Notes: generated by a model not told the origin, from the letters alone. A stretch of 64,000 bases of DNA from Halichoerus grypus (GCF_964656455.1 NC_135721.1:53327530-53391529); one strand, 5' to 3'. Positions 29,854 through 43,301 are shown, numbered from the stretch's first letter. Numbers and translations: made by a program.

Positions 29854-32397
29854 CAAATTTTGCCCATTCTCAAATCTTAGAGTCCCTCTTCCTCTTGGTC
29901 ATCTTTCCTGCTTTTGCTGAGTTGGCCCCTTCCCCTCTCTTGAATGCCCTTGGCACTTCTCTTCACCTCTTCAGATGTTGCCAAGCTAGGGGTAGGGGAT
30001 GCATATATTTTTCTGCAGTGAAATACTGATCTTCCCTTCACAAACTTAGTTTTTTTTCTTGAAAAACCAAACCTAGTGATGAGCAAACATAGAGAAAAGT
30101 GCAACACATTTAATTTTTTCTTAGATCTGTTTTCTATTTTAACTATAATATAATTTCCTTATGGCCCACCTAATTTTTTTTCAGACCTTGGGAATGTGAA
30201 ACAGAACTTATTTTCATGGCTGGTATAATTGATATGTGGATGGATGGGAGTGTGTTTTCACCCTGTCTTCAGTGATGAATCATTCTTGTTTGTTCTAGAT
30301 GCTTCTGGACTTGTTATCCTGTGTCATTTCTAACTGGTGCCAGTTTTTGACAAATGATAACAGCAAGGCATGGTGTGCTACCTCAGGTTCTTATTTTCCC
30401 TGAGTGTTTGGATGTAATAATTTTAGAGATGGCCACATGGCTAATGAGTCTTGCCCTCAGGAACTCAGCACAGAGGGAGCCCTCACTAGCCTATCAGACA
30501 CCTTCTTCGAAAATGGTGGAAGTGTGAGAGAGCAAGATGAATGGACATTTGTGTATCATATTCTTTGAGAATTGAATAGAGGATTTATGGTGTTCCGTGA
30601 CTTGACACACTTTACACTTGTCATGTTGGCACATTGCATTATACTCTGCTGCCCATGGGGCTTTTGATGATGTTTCAGAAAGAGGTAATAGATGTCTCTG
30701 TGCTGTATCCATACATTTGCAGAGAAAGATCCAATATTAAAAACAAAGGTACAGTAAAAACCATCCCCATCAACCAAACACAAAAGCCTACCTCTGCTCT
30801 CTGTTGCCTTGTTAGTCCCAATCCCTTACCTAGACATATTTAGCCCTTCTACAGCTAGAGGTGATCTATCAGGTCAGTGCTATTTCTATAGGCACATTTT
30901 AACACCTACTTGAGGGTATAACAATGAACAACTATTATAAGTACAATATAAAGCCACAGTGCAATATAAAGAACACTGGGTTAAGTATCATAAACTTAAT
31001 TCCAACCTTGACTTGGCTAAGGCCTGCTGTATTGAGCTTGGATGAATCTCTTATGGCAATGTCCCAGTTGCCTCATCTGTCACAGGGGCACAAGAATTCC
31101 TGGCTAGGCTACCTCCCAGGAGGAATACATAAGAACTTATTTTGAAAAGTATGGAAATGAGAGAAACCACCTGTGTGACTACTGATGAGGCAGTTAGAAT
31201 ACAAATGGTTTTCCTTCAGTTTTATAGAAAGAAGAATAGAGCCTTTAAGAGGATGATTGAGTTTTTTCAAGAACATTGTAAGTGAAGGGCAGAGAAGGTC
31301 TGGATTCCTGTCTTCTGGTCCTTAGTTGAGGTACCTTGAGATTCCTACCCACACGCTATGTTCAAAGGAACATGCAGGCTTGGGGAGTCAGCAACAGCTA
31401 CCCTGCATTCAAGGTTAAAGGCCTTTTGTCTACCTTTTGGGTGGAATTCTGTAGCAATCCTTGAAAGAGAAAGGCCCCAAATAATGGCTGTTATCAGATT
31501 TCCCACTAGCCAGGTGGGAGAGAGAGCACAAATGGATTTATTCTTAAGGAAAAGTTTTAATTGGTTATTTCTTAGCGAACTGAGTTAGTGAACTGAGAGT
31601 CTCACTGAATGCATGTAAGTAATGAACACTACTGTGAAATTAGGACTCCCTATTTCATATTTATAGATCCTCTTTATATGTGTCCTGTTTTCACCATTAT
31701 AATGCCATTAAAAACAGAAACTTTGATTTTTACTTCTTTGTCATCCTCTCTAATGCCCTAGGTCAATGCTTGTTAAATATAGGTTTATCAATTTCAAATG
31801 AAGACAGATTGAAAACATCTGGAAAAAGAGGAAGAGAAAAATCTCTGAGTCTATAGTATCTCATCTCATCTTGCCCTCCAGATAGATTAGGATCCCTTTA
31901 AGACATTATCTGTTGGAACTGTACCTATTCCCCAACTCCAGTATTCTTTTTCTGATTTAGGACTTTTGTAGGACTGTCTAAGCTTCTTGTGAGCCCTCAC
32001 GTTTAATCCAGTGATGCTGGAGTTGCTGACAGCTTTGCCTTTGTGTGATATGCATTTGAGTATGCAGTCTAGCATCTTTTCTTTCCTGTTTGTGTCACAG
32101 AGGGAACACCAGCTTCCTCAGAGTCTTCCTCAAATGATCTTGAATCAAGGGGAAAGTCTTGAAAACCATGCTAAGGGAACATCACAGGAAGCAGTGGTGG
32201 TGAAGACAGGACTGAAATTTTAGACCCATTGATATCTAAATTTCAACCAAGTATGCATTCTGGTTAGCATTTGGGTCACTAATTATACTGTTGAGTTCAT
32301 GAGAAGGGTAAATATAATGTTTAACAGAATAGTGTCAGTCTGTGTAAATAAATTAAAGTGATTCAATTTTTGAATATGTGGCAAGGCCTTTACATTA
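29854..32397. other. Mostly single-copy spacer
   Basis: No coding gene recognised. Around 31660-31790 there is a weak L2-like 3' end in plus orientation ('tctttgtcatcctctctaatgcc', then 'caatgcttgttaaat'). Open frames at 29877-30107, 30556-30783 and 31358-31588 have no recognisable family. Confidence 0.45.
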
Positions 32398-32965
32398 CTT
32401 ATCTATTGCTGTGTAACAAATTATGCCAAAATTTAGCAGCTTGAAACAGTACACATTTATTATCTCAGTCTGTATGGTTTAGGATTCCAGATACAGCTTA
32501 GCTGGATCTTCTGCTTCAGTATCTCTTATAAGGCTGCAATCAAGGTGTGAACCTAGGGGCTGCATTCCCATCTGAAGGCTGAACTGAGGAAAGATCTACT
32601 CACTCACATGGTTGGTGGTAGGATTCCATTCCTCTCATGGTATTGAACTGAAGGCTTCAGTTCCTTGCTGGCTATTAGTTGAAGGGCATCCTCAGTTCCT
32701 TGTTGTGTAGGACTCTGCAACATGGCAGCTTGCTTTATCAAAGCATACAAGCCTAGAAGATGATTAAGAGAATCTGCCAGCAAGATGGAAGTCACAGTCT
32801 TTTGTAATCTATTCACAGTAGTGACATCCTATCTCTTTCACCTTATTCTATTTATTAGAAAGCAAGTCACTAGTTCCTGTCTACTTAATGGGTAGGAAAT
32901 TCTACAGGACATGAATACCATGCAATGGGGATCATTGGAAGCCATCTTAGAAGTCTGCCTAACAA
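32398..32965 (+). repeat. Ancient mammalian interspersed repeat, family not determined
   Basis: 'ttatctattgctgtgtaacaaatta', 'gcttgaaacagtacacatttattatctca', 'ggctgcaatcaaggtgt', 'gaaggctgaactgagg' and 'aagccatcttagaagtctgcct' are hallmarks of a widespread old mammalian repeat about 0.55 kb long. I recognise the pattern but not its name with confidence. The 70-aa minus-strand frame inside is not a gene. Confidence 0.6.
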
Positions 32966-33151
32966 AACCTTTCATGTTCACTCTGAAAAAGAGAATCCAT
33001 TATGGTTATTGAATATCTTGAGCACTAGGTTTGGATGATATTAAATATAATCAAGTTAGTTATCCAGCAAAACTTTAATGGGAGAACCTGACCTGTGTCT
33101 AATTTCTTTGCTTCTGAAAATAATTATTTGAAATTTTGGTAACTTAATAAT

Positions 33152-33161
33152 ACTTTCTTTT
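33152..33161. repeat. TSD of L1-D, left copy
   Basis: actttctttt here and at 33788-33797. Short and T-rich, so less certain than the others. Confidence 0.65.
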
Positions 33162-33787
33162 TTTTTCTTTTTTTCTTTTATTATGTTATGTTAATCACCA
33201 TACATTACATCATTAGTTTTTGATGTAGTGTTCCATGATTCATTGTTTGTGTATAACACCCAGTGCTCCATTCAGTACGTTCCCTCTTTAATACCCATCA
33301 CCAGGCTAACCCATCCCCCCCCCCCCCAGAACCCTCAGTTTGTTTCTCAGAGTCCATAATCTCTCATGGTTCATCTCCCCCTCCGATTTCCCCCCCTTCA
33401 TTTTTTCCTTCTTGCTATCTTCTTCTTCTTCTTCTTCTTTTTTTTTTTTTTTTTAACATATAATGTATTATTTGTTTCAGAGGTACAGGTCTGTGATTCA
33501 ATAGTCTTACACAATTCACAGCGCTCACCATAGCACACACCCTCCCCAATGTCTATCACCCAGCCACCCCATCTCTCCCATCCCCCACCACTCCAGCAAC
33601 CCTCAGTTTGTTTCCTGAGATTAAGAATTCCTTAGATCAGTGAGATCATATGGTACATGTCTTTCTCGGATTGACTTATTTTGCTCAGCATAATACCCTC
33701 TAGTTCCATCCACGTCATTGCAAATGGCAAGATTTCATTCCTTTTGATGGCTGCATAATATTCCATTGTATATATATATACCATATC
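33162..33787 (-). mobile_element. L1-D: 5'-truncated young L1
   Basis: Minus orientation, about 626 bp. Contains the tail, the two-module 3'UTR and only the last roughly 50 codons of ORF2 (stop TAA at 33632-33634), then breaks off at 'attccattgtatatatata'. Same subfamily as L1-A/B/C judged by the doubled 3'UTR. A typical 5'-truncated product of incomplete reverse transcription. Confidence 0.9.
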
Positions 33788-33797
33788 ACTTTCTTTT

Positions 33798-35577
33798 ACC
33801 CTAGAATTCTTAAAGGATTTTAAGCATTAGAATAAAAAATCCTCCTCCATTTTCTAGGAATTCTTAGATCATTACTTTACTTTGCTGGTGCAGTAACTGA
33901 CTCTCATGGTGCTAGTGATTTAGGACCACCAACAGGCTAGAGTTAGGATATTCAAGGGAGAAGTTATTAGACCCAGAATTTGGGTGTCCTAAACTTACCT
34001 TTCTATGTACCTTGTCTCTTCAATCTGCAGACTCTAAGCTCAAATATCTTTTCTCAGCTGGCCACAATATAGTTTGGAGATTGGATAAACATGCTCTGAG
34101 CTCTTTGTATGAAATGCACTAAATAAATATTGGAGGCTATTATTTGATGAAAAAAGCTGGTTTTAAAGTCTTCTTTTTCTCTCCATTATGCAGTTGCTAT
34201 CTTATATCAAGATACTGGTCGTTTCTTGCCCTGTTCCCCTCCCCATCTATTCTGCACTCTGCAGTTATAATAATATTTATAAGATGCTAATCTGATCATA
34301 TCACTCCTCTACTTAAAATTCTGCAATAATATGCAAGGATCATCATGATATAGGGTCAGGTGAACAAAACAGGGTTATATATACATATTGCTTATATATG
34401 CAAAGCATATTTCTTGAAGGATACTCAGGAAACTTGTATCAGTAGTTCTCATGGCTAGGGGAAGACAGGAGAGACACTCTTTTTAAATTATAAGTGTTTT
34501 GTACTTTTAGATTTTGCACCATGTGACTATATGACCTAATTACAAATCAAAACAAATCTCTTCCATGTCCCTTAACACCTTTAGAAAAAGTTCAGATTCT
34601 TAACCTGGAAGACTCTCATGATGGTCTCTTTGCCAACTTTACATCATCTTAGGCTGCTCTCCCCCCCTCCTATCCTCTTCCCCACATATACCCTGTAGTT
34701 CAAGCACCTCCCAAATATACCTATCTGTGGCCATATGCCACAGCTCTCTGCAGCAGACCTGCTGAGCTAGGTGCAGGCTCCCACACATTGTGACTCCTGC
34801 ACCTTTTTCTTTACTCTCCTTTCTTCTTAGCATGACTTTCACCACTTTCCACCCAGCTAATTTCTAGTCATCCTCATGGGCTTCTTTCTGATTCCTCCAC
34901 AATGGACCTTGTGCCACTTCTTTGTGCAAATTTGATTGTAGCACTTACGGCATTATATTTTCAGCAGATATAGTCTCAGGCTATAAACACAGGGATGCAA
35001 GAAGTAAAGATTTTATTTTTTCTATAAATAAGTTTAATTTCTAGCACAACTCATATGTTAGGTCAGGCTCCTCAGAAGCAAACCTTGATAAACAAATCTT
35101 CAGGAAGATATGTCTGCAAGCAACTTATTAAGAAAGTGCTTTCAGAAGAAACCAAGAAGAGGGTAGGGAGCAGGAGCAATAAGGAGAAGACATCAAGCAG
35201 GGATACAATTTCAAGCCAATTCCCAGAGAGGGTGATTTCAGCCTGATCCTGCAGGGAAACATACTCTACAGTAAACTCATAATTCTGGTTCAGTGTTTAA
35301 TATCTGTCTCCCCTAATAATATATGAACTCCAAGAGTGTGGGAACTGTATTTTTTTGTTCACGGACATATTCTAAGCAATTAAAACAGTACCTGCAAATA
35401 GTAGTCATTGGTTGAATGAGTGAATAAACTGCAGGCTTCTCCTTATTGTTTCAACAAAGAGAAGCATATTCATTTATTCATCACACAAATTATGGGTAAC
35501 TACTATGTCCCAGGCACTATTTTAGGCTCTGGGACTGTAATAGTGAACAAAATAGTGATATCTCTGCTCTCAAGGAG
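33798..35577. other. Spacer with L2 fragments
   Basis: Bases about 34245-34345 and 34560-34980 look like L2 in minus orientation ('ctaatctgatcatatcactcctctacttaaaat', later 'ttgtgccacttctttg'). They are separated at about 34346-34559 by a different sequence ending 'taattacaaatcaaaac'. Bases about 35315-35430 are L2-like in plus orientation, and about 35460-35575 L2-like in minus ('actactatgtcccaggcac'). No gene. Confidence 0.5.
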
Positions 35578-35822
35578 TAGTTAAGAGCATGGACTCCAAA
35601 CATAGACGTCCCGGGTTAAAATTCTGGTTCTGCCAGTTATTCGCTATTTTGTCTTGATCAAGTTATTACTGTCTTCCTGCCCCACTTTCATTATCTGCAA
35701 AACAGGAATGTGCATAATGATTTGGTTTCTCTGATATGGTTGTTGTACAGTTAAGTGAGTGAATACATGTAGAGTGGTAGGCCAGTTCCTGGTACAGACT
35801 GTGTATGTGTTAGCTATGATTA
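35578..35822 (+). repeat. MIR element
   Basis: 'agttaagagcatggactcc', 'cgggttaaaattctggttctgcc', 'tcattatctgcaaaacagga' and 'ttagctatgattat' follow MIR order along the plus strand. Confidence 0.82.
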
Positions 35823-38344
35823 TCCCCTCTTCTTAAAACTCCCCTGTCTTTGTCAGCCTGGTTAACTTCTGCTTCCCCATCTCCTTCAAGTGTCCTTTCA
35901 AAAGGCTTATTATGCTCTTTCTCCAGAAAGTATCCCTTTTCCGCAGGTTAAGCTGAGTGCTGTTCCTTTATGCTCCCTTTCTTAGCTATGTGTTCTTCAA
36001 CCTTTTGTAAGACACATCCCATTGTATTATAAGGGGATACTTGTACATCCTCTTTGGACTGGCCTATACCTTGTTATTCATCTTATATCTCCGCACTTAC
36101 CACACTGCCTGGCACGCAGCCGATACCAAAGAGATGCCATCACAAAAGTGAGTAAAGTTTCACCTGCTCTAATTACTGCTCTTACAGTGAGCTTGAAGGC
36201 ATAGCTTTGCATCTACACAGTGCCTCCATTTTCTATACCTGGGATCAGTCTTGCTCACAATAAATGGGATTCTTGGTTCCTGCAATAAACTCAGAGAATG
36301 TGACTCACTGGGGGCAGAATGCCTTTGAAGGAGATATGTGTTCTAGTCCCCTCTTTGAACTATATTATAGAATGATTCATCTTCCATGAGCCACATAACC
36401 TCAAATCAGGGCTCCTATCCACACTCATCGTTCATTCCTTCTTCAGTTGCCCATTTTTTCTCCCGTCTTCCTGTTTCATCCATCTCACCTCCTGCCAGGC
36501 CTGTGCAGACACAGACATGCACACACACCTTTGATCCTGCTGACACCAATGGCACTAAGGAAAGAAGTTCAATATGTCCACTGGCGTCAAAATATAGTAA
36601 TAACAATCCTTCAAAATGACAATCACAGGCAGCCTAGGGGCATTCAGGGGCTCTTCTGCTTTGTGCTTTCTGTAGTCTTGAGTGTTTTTCTTTGGTGTTT
36701 GAAAGCAGAGGTAACTGTAGTTTACTCTACCTGAGAAGTGCTAGTGAGCTGGCATTCAACAAACAGATAGTTACAGCACTCCCATGGTGAGGAACAGGCG
36801 GAGTGGGGGGTTGTTTTGTGCCCCATCTCACAGATTCCAGCAAAGCATGATCTCCCATTTGCAACCAGTTACTCAGCTGCATTTCATGTTTGTGATTGTG
36901 TTGACAAGGAAAAAGGCACCATTTCTGGCAGCATCTCTTAGCTTCCTGAGTTGCCTCGGGCACTAAGAGAATGCAGGAGGCACATACTGACTTGGTTGCC
37001 ACCTGACACCTCTTCTGCTTATCTAAGCCCAGCGTACCTGCCGGGACTCCACAAGCAACATCCTACAGCATCCTAACTAGGCAGCTGCTCACTGGATCTC
37101 TGTTCATCTTCCTATAGCTCCTGTTCCTCCCCTCCTGCCAAGTATACTTCAACATCCAGTGGCCGAGAAAACAGACTGTCTGCCCTACTGACACCCAGGA
37201 CAAACCATGTCCAACATCCCTAGTAGAGAACCAAGACAGACACTGTCAGTGTTATTTCATTTTTATTTATTTATTTTTTGATTTTTTATTCCTCTCCTCT
37301 ATCAGCAGGAGCAAGAAAAACCTGGAACCTCAAAATCAACTGCCATCCTGAGCTGCACTGAGGTGGCAGCTTCTAACTCTGATTCAAAATTTAATGTTCT
37401 GTTTTGTTTATGGCAGGCAAAATATAGCTTTCTATTTTGGGGTGGTGGCTGGTTAAAGGAATCATAAAACAAATTAGATGTTTCTTGTTATCCACCAGCC
37501 ATGTTAAATCAATATTTGATGATTTATAAATGAATGAGACACATACAGATTAGATTTTCTCCTGAATACACAGTGGCATGGACCACATTGGCAACGGGTC
37601 GTCTTGATTTAGTGTTGTCTAGGACACTTGAAATACAGATTGCCAGATCTGAGGATGGGTATTTCTAGATATGCTGGAAGTATCCTGGTATAATTGTGTT
37701 GACTGACAATTTTTTTTCCTGCTCTTTTAATTGGGTGTGAGAATGAAGCTAGTTTCTATGTATTTTTATCACATTTTCAAAGATGAGCATTTAATCATCT
37801 TGTTACAGTAACCAAACAAAGGGAAAAAACCAAGAACATGAGTTTAGAGATAATAAAACTCAGCTTTTATATAAGGTTTAAAATTATTTTTCCTAAATTT
37901 GTTTTAATGAAAACATACATTATAGCCTTGGAGTGAGGGGAAGCTTACGTAGAAGTTGGCAGAAATTTTTAGCAAAGTAATGTAAAAAAAATAATTTCCT
38001 TAACTTTCAAAGCTGCTTTACCAATCAATAGTTTAAGTGAGATAAACTTAACAATACATTTGAGCTTAAAATTATCCAAAATAGTTGGGGAAAAAAAACT
38101 ACCAAAGGACATGTATTGGCCATTTTTTGACAATTATCTTTAATACACAATTTGTGGGATATGGAGGTCCCCTGACCTATGGGTTATTTGGAAAGCTAAA
38201 CAAAAGCTAAAAAATGATCTATGTTTGTCATCTGAAAATCAATCCTAAACTATTGTTTTAAACAGGCAGTTAGCTGATCTTTGGCTATCCACTTCTGTTG
38301 TAGAAGGGCTCAAGTGTTTTGGCTCCATACATATATAGAATATA
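35823..38344. other. Mostly single-copy spacer
   Basis: Bases about 35825-36130 show L2-like text in minus orientation ('cacactgcctggcacgcag'). The rest, including 36386-36734 with its overlapping short frames and 37380-38330, shows no gene I recognise. The second part is AT-rich with homeobox-like words and no evident repeat. Confidence 0.4.
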
Positions 38345-38358
38345 AGAATAGTTAACAC
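38345..38358. repeat. TSD of plus-strand SINE, left copy
   Basis: agaatagttaacac here and agaatagctaacac at 38551-38564, one mismatch. Confidence 0.88.
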
Positions 38359-38550
38359 AGGGGCACCTGAGTGGCTCAGTTGGTTGGACGTCTGGCTTTG
38401 GCTCAGGTCATGATCCCAGGGTCCTGGGATGGAGCCCTGAGTCAGGCTCCCTGCTCAGCGGGGATCCTGCTTCTGCCTCTCCTTGCCCCCATTCATGCTC
38501 CCTTGTCATCTCTCTCAAATAAATGAATAAAATCTTAAAAAAAAAAAAAA
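38359..38550 (+). mobile_element. Can-SINE
   Basis: Plus orientation: 'aggggcacctgagtggctc' head, 'ggctcaggtcatgatccc' core, 'aaataaatgaataaaatctt' and an A15-type tail. More diverged than the copy at 25106-25304. Confidence 0.95.
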
Positions 38551-38562
38551 AGAATAGCTAAC

Positions 38563-38735
38563 ACGTATTGAATGCTTATCATTCTCCTAAGCCCTTCAAA
38601 TTATTTTCCCAGTTAATTATCATAAGAACCCTATGAAGTTACTATTGCTATTCCCATTTTATGGATAAGGAAACTAAGACACAGAGAAGTTAAATAACTT
38701 GCCCCAGTGATGGATCAGAAATTTGAACTCACCAT
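38563..38735 (-). repeat. MIR element
   Basis: Minus orientation: 'gtattgaatgcttatcattctcc', 'ataagaaccctatgaagtta', 'cccattttatggataaggaaac', 'agagaagttaaataacttgcc'. The SINE before it may have landed at its end. Confidence 0.8.
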
Positions 38736-39029
38736 TATACTAAAGCAAATATCAGAGCTGAATGATATCTTGGAAATAATTGTCCCAGAGATGAGAAAAT
38801 TGGCTCCAAGCTGGAAATATCTTGCTTAGGTTGATAAAACTATCATGGAAAGACATGGAGTGTGGTGAGAAGAGCACCCAAAACAGATTCTAGGCAAGAG
38901 TGAGATTTTACCTCATGTGGCCATGTTTCTTGTTGTGTGACCAGGGAAAGTTAATCTTCCCATTGATACTCAGTGTCTGTACATGCAAATATGAGATCAT
39001 TTAATATTCAACCAATAGGTAGCAAATAC

Positions 39030-39363
39030 TAGCCTGTGCTACATATGAGAGTAGAATACAACTCCCCCCTGGCATCCCCCAGAGGCATTCACGTTCTAGT
39101 GGGGGAGCAAATAGAAACATGGAATTTTGCGAGAGCTATGCACAAGGTATAAGATGCCTTCCCAAAGACATAGTTTGGTGTTGGACCTGGACTTGGGAAA
39201 TGTAAGTAATTCAGTATGTTGAAAGATAGATATAGGTCACTTGTGCGTGGATAAGTGGTAAGAGATTATTTCAGAGAGGTATGTGGGGCAGGTCCTACAT
39301 GTCATTCTAAGTAGCTTAAACTTGGACATACAGGTCATGGGAAGTTACTGTTTGAAATTTTAA
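39030..39363 (+). repeat. Ancient repeat, left part (continues at 44241)
   Basis: 'gaggcattcacgttctagtggg' and 'acaggtcatgggaagttac' lead up to the L1-F insertion. The text continues naturally at 44241 with 'catgggagtgatctattcag'. This looks like one L2-like old repeat split by L1-F. Family name uncertain. Confidence 0.5.
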
Positions 39364-39602
39364 TTCCAGTATAGTTAATATACAGTGTTATATTAGTTTC
39401 ATGTGTATAATATAGTGATTCAACAATTCTGTACATTATTCAGTGCTCATCATGATAAGTGTACTCTTAATCCTATTCACCTATTTCATCTATCCCCTGC
39501 CCCCCATGCCTCTCTGGTAACCATCAGTTTGTTCTTTATAGTTAAGGGTCTGTTTTTTGGTTTGTCTCTTTTTTTTTCTTTGTTTTGTTTCTTAAATTCC
39601 AT

Positions 39603-39790
39603 GTAAGAAAACAATCCCATTTACAATTGCATCAAGAATAATAAAATACCTAGGAATAAATTTAACCAAAGAGGTGAAAGACTTATACTCTGGAAGCTAT
39701 AAAACACTGATAAAAGAAATTGAAGATGACACAAACAAATGGAAAGATATTCCATGCTCACAGATTGGAAGAACCAATATTGTTAAAATG
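39603..39790 (+). pseudogene. Inverted ORF2 piece within L1-F
   Basis: Read on plus, it gives the ORF2 stretch [24 protein letters not shown], then WKDIPCS and RTNIVKM. The surrounding ORF2 parts read on minus. The same 'caatcccatttac' sequence reappears in minus orientation near 40180, so the piece marks a local inversion or two separate insertion events. Confidence 0.7.
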
Positions 39791-41315
39791 TTTTCCCAAA
39801 ACCATTTGTTGAAGAGACTGTCTTTTTCCCATTGCATATTCTTGCCTCCTTGAAGATTAATTGACCATCTAATCATGGGTTTATTTCTGGACTCTCTATT
39901 CTGTTCTTTTGATCTATGCATCTATTTTTGTGTCAGTGTCATACTGTTTTGATTATTATAGCTTTGTAGTGTATCTTGAAACCTGGGATTGTGATACCGC
40001 CAGTATTGTTCTTCTTTTTCAAGATTGCTTTGGCTATTTGGGGTCTTTTGTGGTTCCATACAAATTTTAGGATTGTTTGTTCTAGTTCTATGAAAAATGC
40101 TGTTGGTGTTTTAATAGGGATTGTATTAAATGTGTAGGTTGGTTTGGGTAGTATGGACATTTTAACAATATTGGTGCAAATGTAAATGGGATTGTTTGGA
40201 TAATCTATCCATTGATATAAGTGGGGTGTTAAAGTCCTCTACTATTATTATATTATTATTAATTACTTCCTTTATATTTAGTATTAGCTACTTTATGTAC
40301 TTGGGTTCTCCCATATTGGATGCATAAATTTACAATTGTTATATCTTCTTGTTGGATTGTTCCCTTTATAATTATGTAGTGTCCTTCTTTGTCTCTTGTT
40401 ACAGTCTTTGTTTTAAGGTCTATTTTGTCTAACATAAATATTGCTGCCCTGGCTTTCTTTTTACTTCTAGCTGCATCACAAATGCTTTTCTATCCCATCA
40501 TTTTCTATCTGCATGTGTCTTTAGGTCTGAAATGAGTCTCTTGTAAGCAGCATACAGATGGGTCTTGCCTTTCTACCATTCCATCACCCTATGCCTTTTG
40601 ATTGGAGTGTTTAGTTCCTTTACATTCAAAATAATTATTGATAGGTATTTACTTATTGCCATTTTGTTACTTGTTTTATGCTTGTTTTTGTAGTTCTTCT
40701 CTGTTCCTTTCTTCTGCTCTCTTCTCTCATGATTTGCTGGCTTTCTTTAGTGATACACTTGTATTCCTTTCTCTTTATTTTTTTGCATATCTATTATTGG
40801 TTTTTTATTTGTGGTTACCATTATGTTTATATACAACATTTTATACATATAGCAGTCCATATTAAGTTGATGGTTGCTTAAATTTGAACCCATTCCTTAT
40901 TCCTTCCCTCTCTCCCCCCACATTTTAGGTATAGGTGTCATACTTTACATCCTTTTATTTTGTGAGTCCCTTGGCTGATTTTTATAGATATACTTATTTT
41001 TACTGCTTTTTTGTGCTTCCTACTTTTCTTACTCCTACTTATGATGTTTTCATTCCACTCAGAGTGCCTTTAACATTCCTTTAGGGCTTGTTTAGCTGTC
41101 ATGAATTTTTTTAACTTTTGTTTGTCTAGAAAATTTTCTCTCTACTTCTATTCTGAATGATAGCCTTGCAGGGTTTTTGTTTATTTGTTTGTTTTGTTTG
41201 TTTTAGCACTTTGAATAGATCATGCCACTTTCTTCTGGCATGCAAAGTTTCTGCTGAAAAATTAGCTGATAGCTTTATGGGGTTTCCCTTATATGTAATT
41301 GTTTTCTTTTCTTTT

Positions 41316-41325
41316 GCTGCTTTTA
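41316..41325. repeat. TSD of L1-E, left copy
   Basis: gctgctttta here and at 43292-43301. Joining L1-F across it restores a continuous ORF1 region. Confidence 0.85.
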
Positions 41326-43291
41326 TTTTATTTTATTTTTTTAATTTTATTTTATTATGTTATCTTAGTCACCATGCAATACATCATTAGTTTTTGATGT
41401 AGTGAGCCACGATTCATTGTTTTTGTATAATACCCAGTGCTCCATGCAGTACGTGCCCTCCTTAATACCCATCACTGGGCTAGCCCATCCCCCCACCCCC
41501 TCCCTCTAAAACCCTCAGTTTGTTTCTCAGAATCCGTAGTCTCTCATGGTTCATCTCTCCCTCCGATTCCCCCCCTTCATTTTTCCCTTCCTTCTCCTAA
41601 TACCCTACATGCTATTCCTTATGTTCCACAAATAAGTGAAACCATATGATAATTGACTTTCTCTGCTTGACTTATTTCACTTAGCATAATCTCCTCCAGT
41701 CCCATCCATGCTGATGTAAAAGTTGGGTATTCATCCTTTCTGATGGCTGAGTAATATTCCATTGTATATATGGACCACATCTTCTTTATCCATTCATCTG
41801 TTGAAGGGCATCTCAGCTCTTTCCACAGTTTGGCTATTGTGGACATTGCTGCTATGAACATTGGGGTGCATATGGCCCTTCTTTTCACTACATCTGTGTC
41901 TTTGGGGTAAATACCCAGTAGTGCAATTGCTGGGTCATGGGGTAGCTCTATTTTTAATTTTGAGACACCTCCATGCTGTTTTCCAAAGTGGCTATACTAA
42001 CTTGCATTCCCACCAACAGTGTAAGAGGGTTCCCCTTTCTCCACAACCTCTCCAACATTTGTTGTTTCTTTCCCTGTCCATTTTTGCCATTCTAACTGGT
42101 GTAAATGTGGTTTTGATTTGAATTTCCCTGATGGCTAATGATGATGAACATTTTTTCATGTGTCTGTTAGCCATTTGTATGTCTTCTTCAGAGAAATGTC
42201 TTTTCATATCTTCTGCCCACTTTTTGACTTATTTGTTTTTTGGGTGTTGAGTTTGAGAAGTTCTTTATAGATCTTGGATACCAGCCCTTTATCTGTAGTG
42301 TCATTTGCAAATATCTTCTCCCATTCTGTGGGTTGCCTCTTTGTTTTGTTGACTGTTTCCTTTGCTGTGCAGAAGCTTTTTATCTTGATGAAGTCCCAAA
42401 AGTTCATTGTTGCTTTTGTTTCACTAGCCTTTGGAGATATATTTTGAAAGAAGTTGCTGTGGCCGATGTCAAAGAGGTTACTGCCTATGTTCTCCTCTAG
42501 GATTTTGATGGATTCCTGTCTCATATTGAGGTATTTCATCCATTTTAAGTTTATCTTTGTGTATGGTGTTAGAGAATGGTCGAGTTTCATTCTTCTGTAT
42601 ATAGCGGTCCAATTTTCCCAGCACCATTTATTGAAGAGACTGTCTTTTTTCCATTGCATATTTTTTCCTGCTTTGTTGAAGATTATTTGACAAGACTCAC
42701 CCCCAAATTACTAGAACTCATACAGCAATTCAGTAATGTGGCAGGATACAAAATCAATGCACAAAAATCAGTTGCTTTCTTATACACTAACAATGCAACT
42801 GTAGAAAGAGAAATTAAAGAAACGATTCCATTTATAATAACACCAAAAACCATAAGATACCTCAGAATAAACCTAACCAAAGAGGTAAAGGATCTATACT
42901 CTAGGAACTACAGAACACTCATGAAAGAAATTGAAGAAGACACAAAAAGATGGAAAAACATTCCATGCTCATGGATTGGAAGAATAAACATTGTTAAAAT
43001 GTCTATGCTACCCAGAGCAATCTATACCGTCAATGCCATCCCGATCAAAATTCCAATGACATTTTTCAAAGTGCTGGAACAAACAATCCTAAAATTTGTA
43101 TGGAATCAGAAAAGACCCCGACTCCCCAAGGAAATGTTGAAAAAGAAAAACAAAGCTGGGGGCATCACATTGCCCTATTTCAAGCTATATTACAAAGCAG
43201 TGATCACCAAGACAGCATGGTACCGGCACAAAAACAGACATATAGACCAATGGAACAGAATAGAGAGTCCAGATGTGGACCCTCAACTCTG
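41326..43291 (-). mobile_element. L1-E: twin-primed (5'-inverted) L1 inside L1-F
   Basis: 41326-42690 is a minus-strand 3' segment: T-run, single-module 3'UTR, then ORF2 C-terminal pieces ([30 protein letters not shown]). 42691-43291 is plus-strand ORF2 text ([25 protein letters not shown], then DPQL at its end). The inverted part ends at 'cctcaactct' and the direct part starts with GTCAA; in L1-A/B/C these are only about 3 nt apart. That contiguity is the signature of twin priming. The 10-bp TSD encloses both parts. Confidence 0.92.
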
Positions 43292-43301
43292 GCTGCTTTT
43301 A

